Below are positions 12,254-12,895 of a DNA stretch of 12,895 bases, in pieces. The notes below the pieces were generated by a model. The model was not told the origin of the DNA. It saw only the letters and a list, made by a program, of their open reading frames with translations, and made no database searches. A program made the translations under genes and the position numbers. The DNA comes from Spirochaetaceae bacterium (lineage in GTDB: Bacteria; Spirochaetota; Spirochaetia; Treponematales; Breznakiellaceae). Position 1 is the stretch's first letter; every line of letters begins with the position of its first letter. The stretch spans positions 1-12,895 of the forward strand of contig JAITKQ010000172.1 of the NCBI GenBank assembly GCA_031278295.1. Direction: 5' to 3'.

Positions 12254-12502
12254 TCACAAAGGGGGCAGTTCCAGATGGAGGCCGAATTTTTCCAGCTCAC
12301 GTTTGCCGGACGCTATAAGCTCCTCTGGGGGCAGCGCCGTGATGTCAAATTCGATGAGGAGGCTGCCGGTAAGAGGTTTAAGCTCAACGCTGGTGATGCC
12401 GGGCGTCCCTCCAAGTCGCCTGAGAACCAGTTCGGCAGTTTTGACGTTTTTCAATTCTTTAAAACGCAGCCTTATCCGGCCGGGGCTGTAGCTTACTATC
12501 AT
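12254..12502 (-). CDS. Small HMA-fold protein next to a P-type ATPase
   Basis: 82 residues. The sequence MIVSYSPGRIRLRFKELK, then VLRRLGGTPGITSVELKPLTG and SLLIEFD shows the beta-alpha-beta-beta-alpha-beta pattern of heavy-metal-associated domains, with the G-R-I-R-L-R start typical of the HMA_2-type proteins that accompany bacterial metal ATPases. It has no cysteine at all, so it lacks the CxxC metal site and may be a regulatory or binding domain rather than a copper chaperone. ATG 12502 is 3 nt after the ATPase stop, with an AGGGATAGGA ribosome-site region just ahead, so both are one transcript. Confidence 0.8.
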   Translation of the reverse strand: MIVSYSPGRIRLRFKELKNVKTAELVLRRLGGTPGITSVELKPLTGSLLIEFDITALPPEELIASGKRELEKFGLHLELPPL

Positions 12503-12505
12503 GTC

Positions 12506-12895
12506 CTATCCCTTGATCAAGGGACGCATACTGTTCAGGCTGACCGCCAGGGTGGCAAGGTTGTGGAGCCACACTGAAGATGTGGTGGTGATATTTCCAA
12601 AAAGACTCATAAGGGTAAGGCCGCCGTTAAGGCCGATGGCGGCGACAGTGTTGTTGCGGATCCGCTTTATGGCACGCTCCGACATGATCCGCGCAATGAC
12701 CAGGGGATACAGGGAAGGGTCCTTGAGGGTGATGTCCGCCACGCTCCGGGCCAGATCCGCACCGTCCTTCATGGCTACGCCCACATCCGCCGCGGACATG
12801 GCCGGGGAATCGTTCATGCCGTCCCCTACCACCGCCACCGCGCAGCCCCTTTCTTTAAGGGCCCTAACCAGGTATGTCTTTTCCTGGGGCAGCAG
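12506..12895 (-). CDS. Metal-transporting P1B-type ATPase, C-terminal part
   Basis: The frame is open to the right edge; 129 C-terminal residues are visible. The hinge motif GDGMNDSPAMSAADVGVAM is intact (GDG at visible residues 24-26, Asn28 and Asp29), followed by KDGADLARSVADITL. The C-terminus has the last two membrane helices (NTVAAIGLNGGLTLMSLFG and SVWLHNLATLAVSLNSM). The H-N-L-x-T-L-x-x-S-L-x-S-M ending resembles CtpC/Mn- or Zn-type P1B ATPases. The metal-binding CPC-like motif and DKTGT phosphorylation site lie outside the window, so the metal is undecided. The enzyme would be in the inner membrane and drive metal export with ATP. The small HMA-fold gene follows at 3 nt. Confidence 0.92.
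   Translation of the reverse strand: MLPQEKTYLVRALKERGCAVAVVGDGMNDSPAMSAADVGVAMKDGADLARSVADITLKDPSLYPLVIARIMSERAIKRIRNNTVAAIGLNGGLTLMSLFGNITTTSSVWLHNLATLAVSLNSMRPLIKG

Overview
The window reads as a spirochaete chromosome, most likely a Treponema-like species. This is an inference from gene content: TPR-rich exported proteins, relaxed-lipobox lipoproteins, an LPP20-type lipoprotein, a BspA-type leucine-rich-repeat fragment, and metK beside a CYTH-domain gene. No rRNA or taxonomic marker is present. Every gene I can support lies on the minus strand, so the text order is the reverse of transcription order. Most of the window is moderately GC-rich. About 9.6-11.2 kb is strikingly AT-rich.

Layout from left to right. 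(1) 1-3498: a tightly packed three-gene unit, transcribed exported TPR protein, then exported unknown protein, then membrane-anchored TPR protein, which runs off the left edge. Genes are 2-3 nt apart. This looks like an uncharacterised envelope assembly. (2) 3686-5529: metK (SAM synthetase) behind a near-consensus promoter, followed by a CYTH-domain (CyaB/triphosphatase-like) gene. (3) 5698-8253: a lipoprotein plus LysM-protein operon with a 4-nt overlap, then a second lipoprotein separated from it by a long imperfect palindrome. (4) 8474-8920: a stand-alone PTS EIIA (fructose/PtsN type) domain protein. (5) 8956-9629: no intact gene. The stretch holds a dense cluster of near-perfect hairpins, a 13-nt tandem repeat and what looks like the C-terminal stub of an IS1-type transposase. 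(6) 9630-11154: an AT-rich three-gene operon (DUF2141-type exported protein and two flavodoxin-family proteins) bounded by 16-nt direct repeats, probably acquired. (7) 11241-12112: a broken zone, with an IS200/IS605-like hairpin, a BspA-type LRR fragment, and an LPP20-like lipoprotein gene that lost its 3' end and carries an in-frame C16 tract. (8) 12254-12895: the C-terminal end of a metal P-type ATPase and a small HMA-fold protein.

Two themes stand out. First, three genes (8920, 11154, 12112), and weakly a fourth (6462), have no Shine-Dalgarno sequence and instead a -10 hexamer ending exactly 6 nt before the ATG. The three good cases also have a -35 at a 17-nt spacer. This predicts leaderless mRNAs and fixes their start codons. 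Second, two 16-nt homopolymer tracts occur at envelope genes: one intragenic, upstream of a lipoprotein signal peptide that cannot be reached from any start downstream of the tract, and one intergenic, upstream of a lipoprotein operon. Both are candidates for phase variation.
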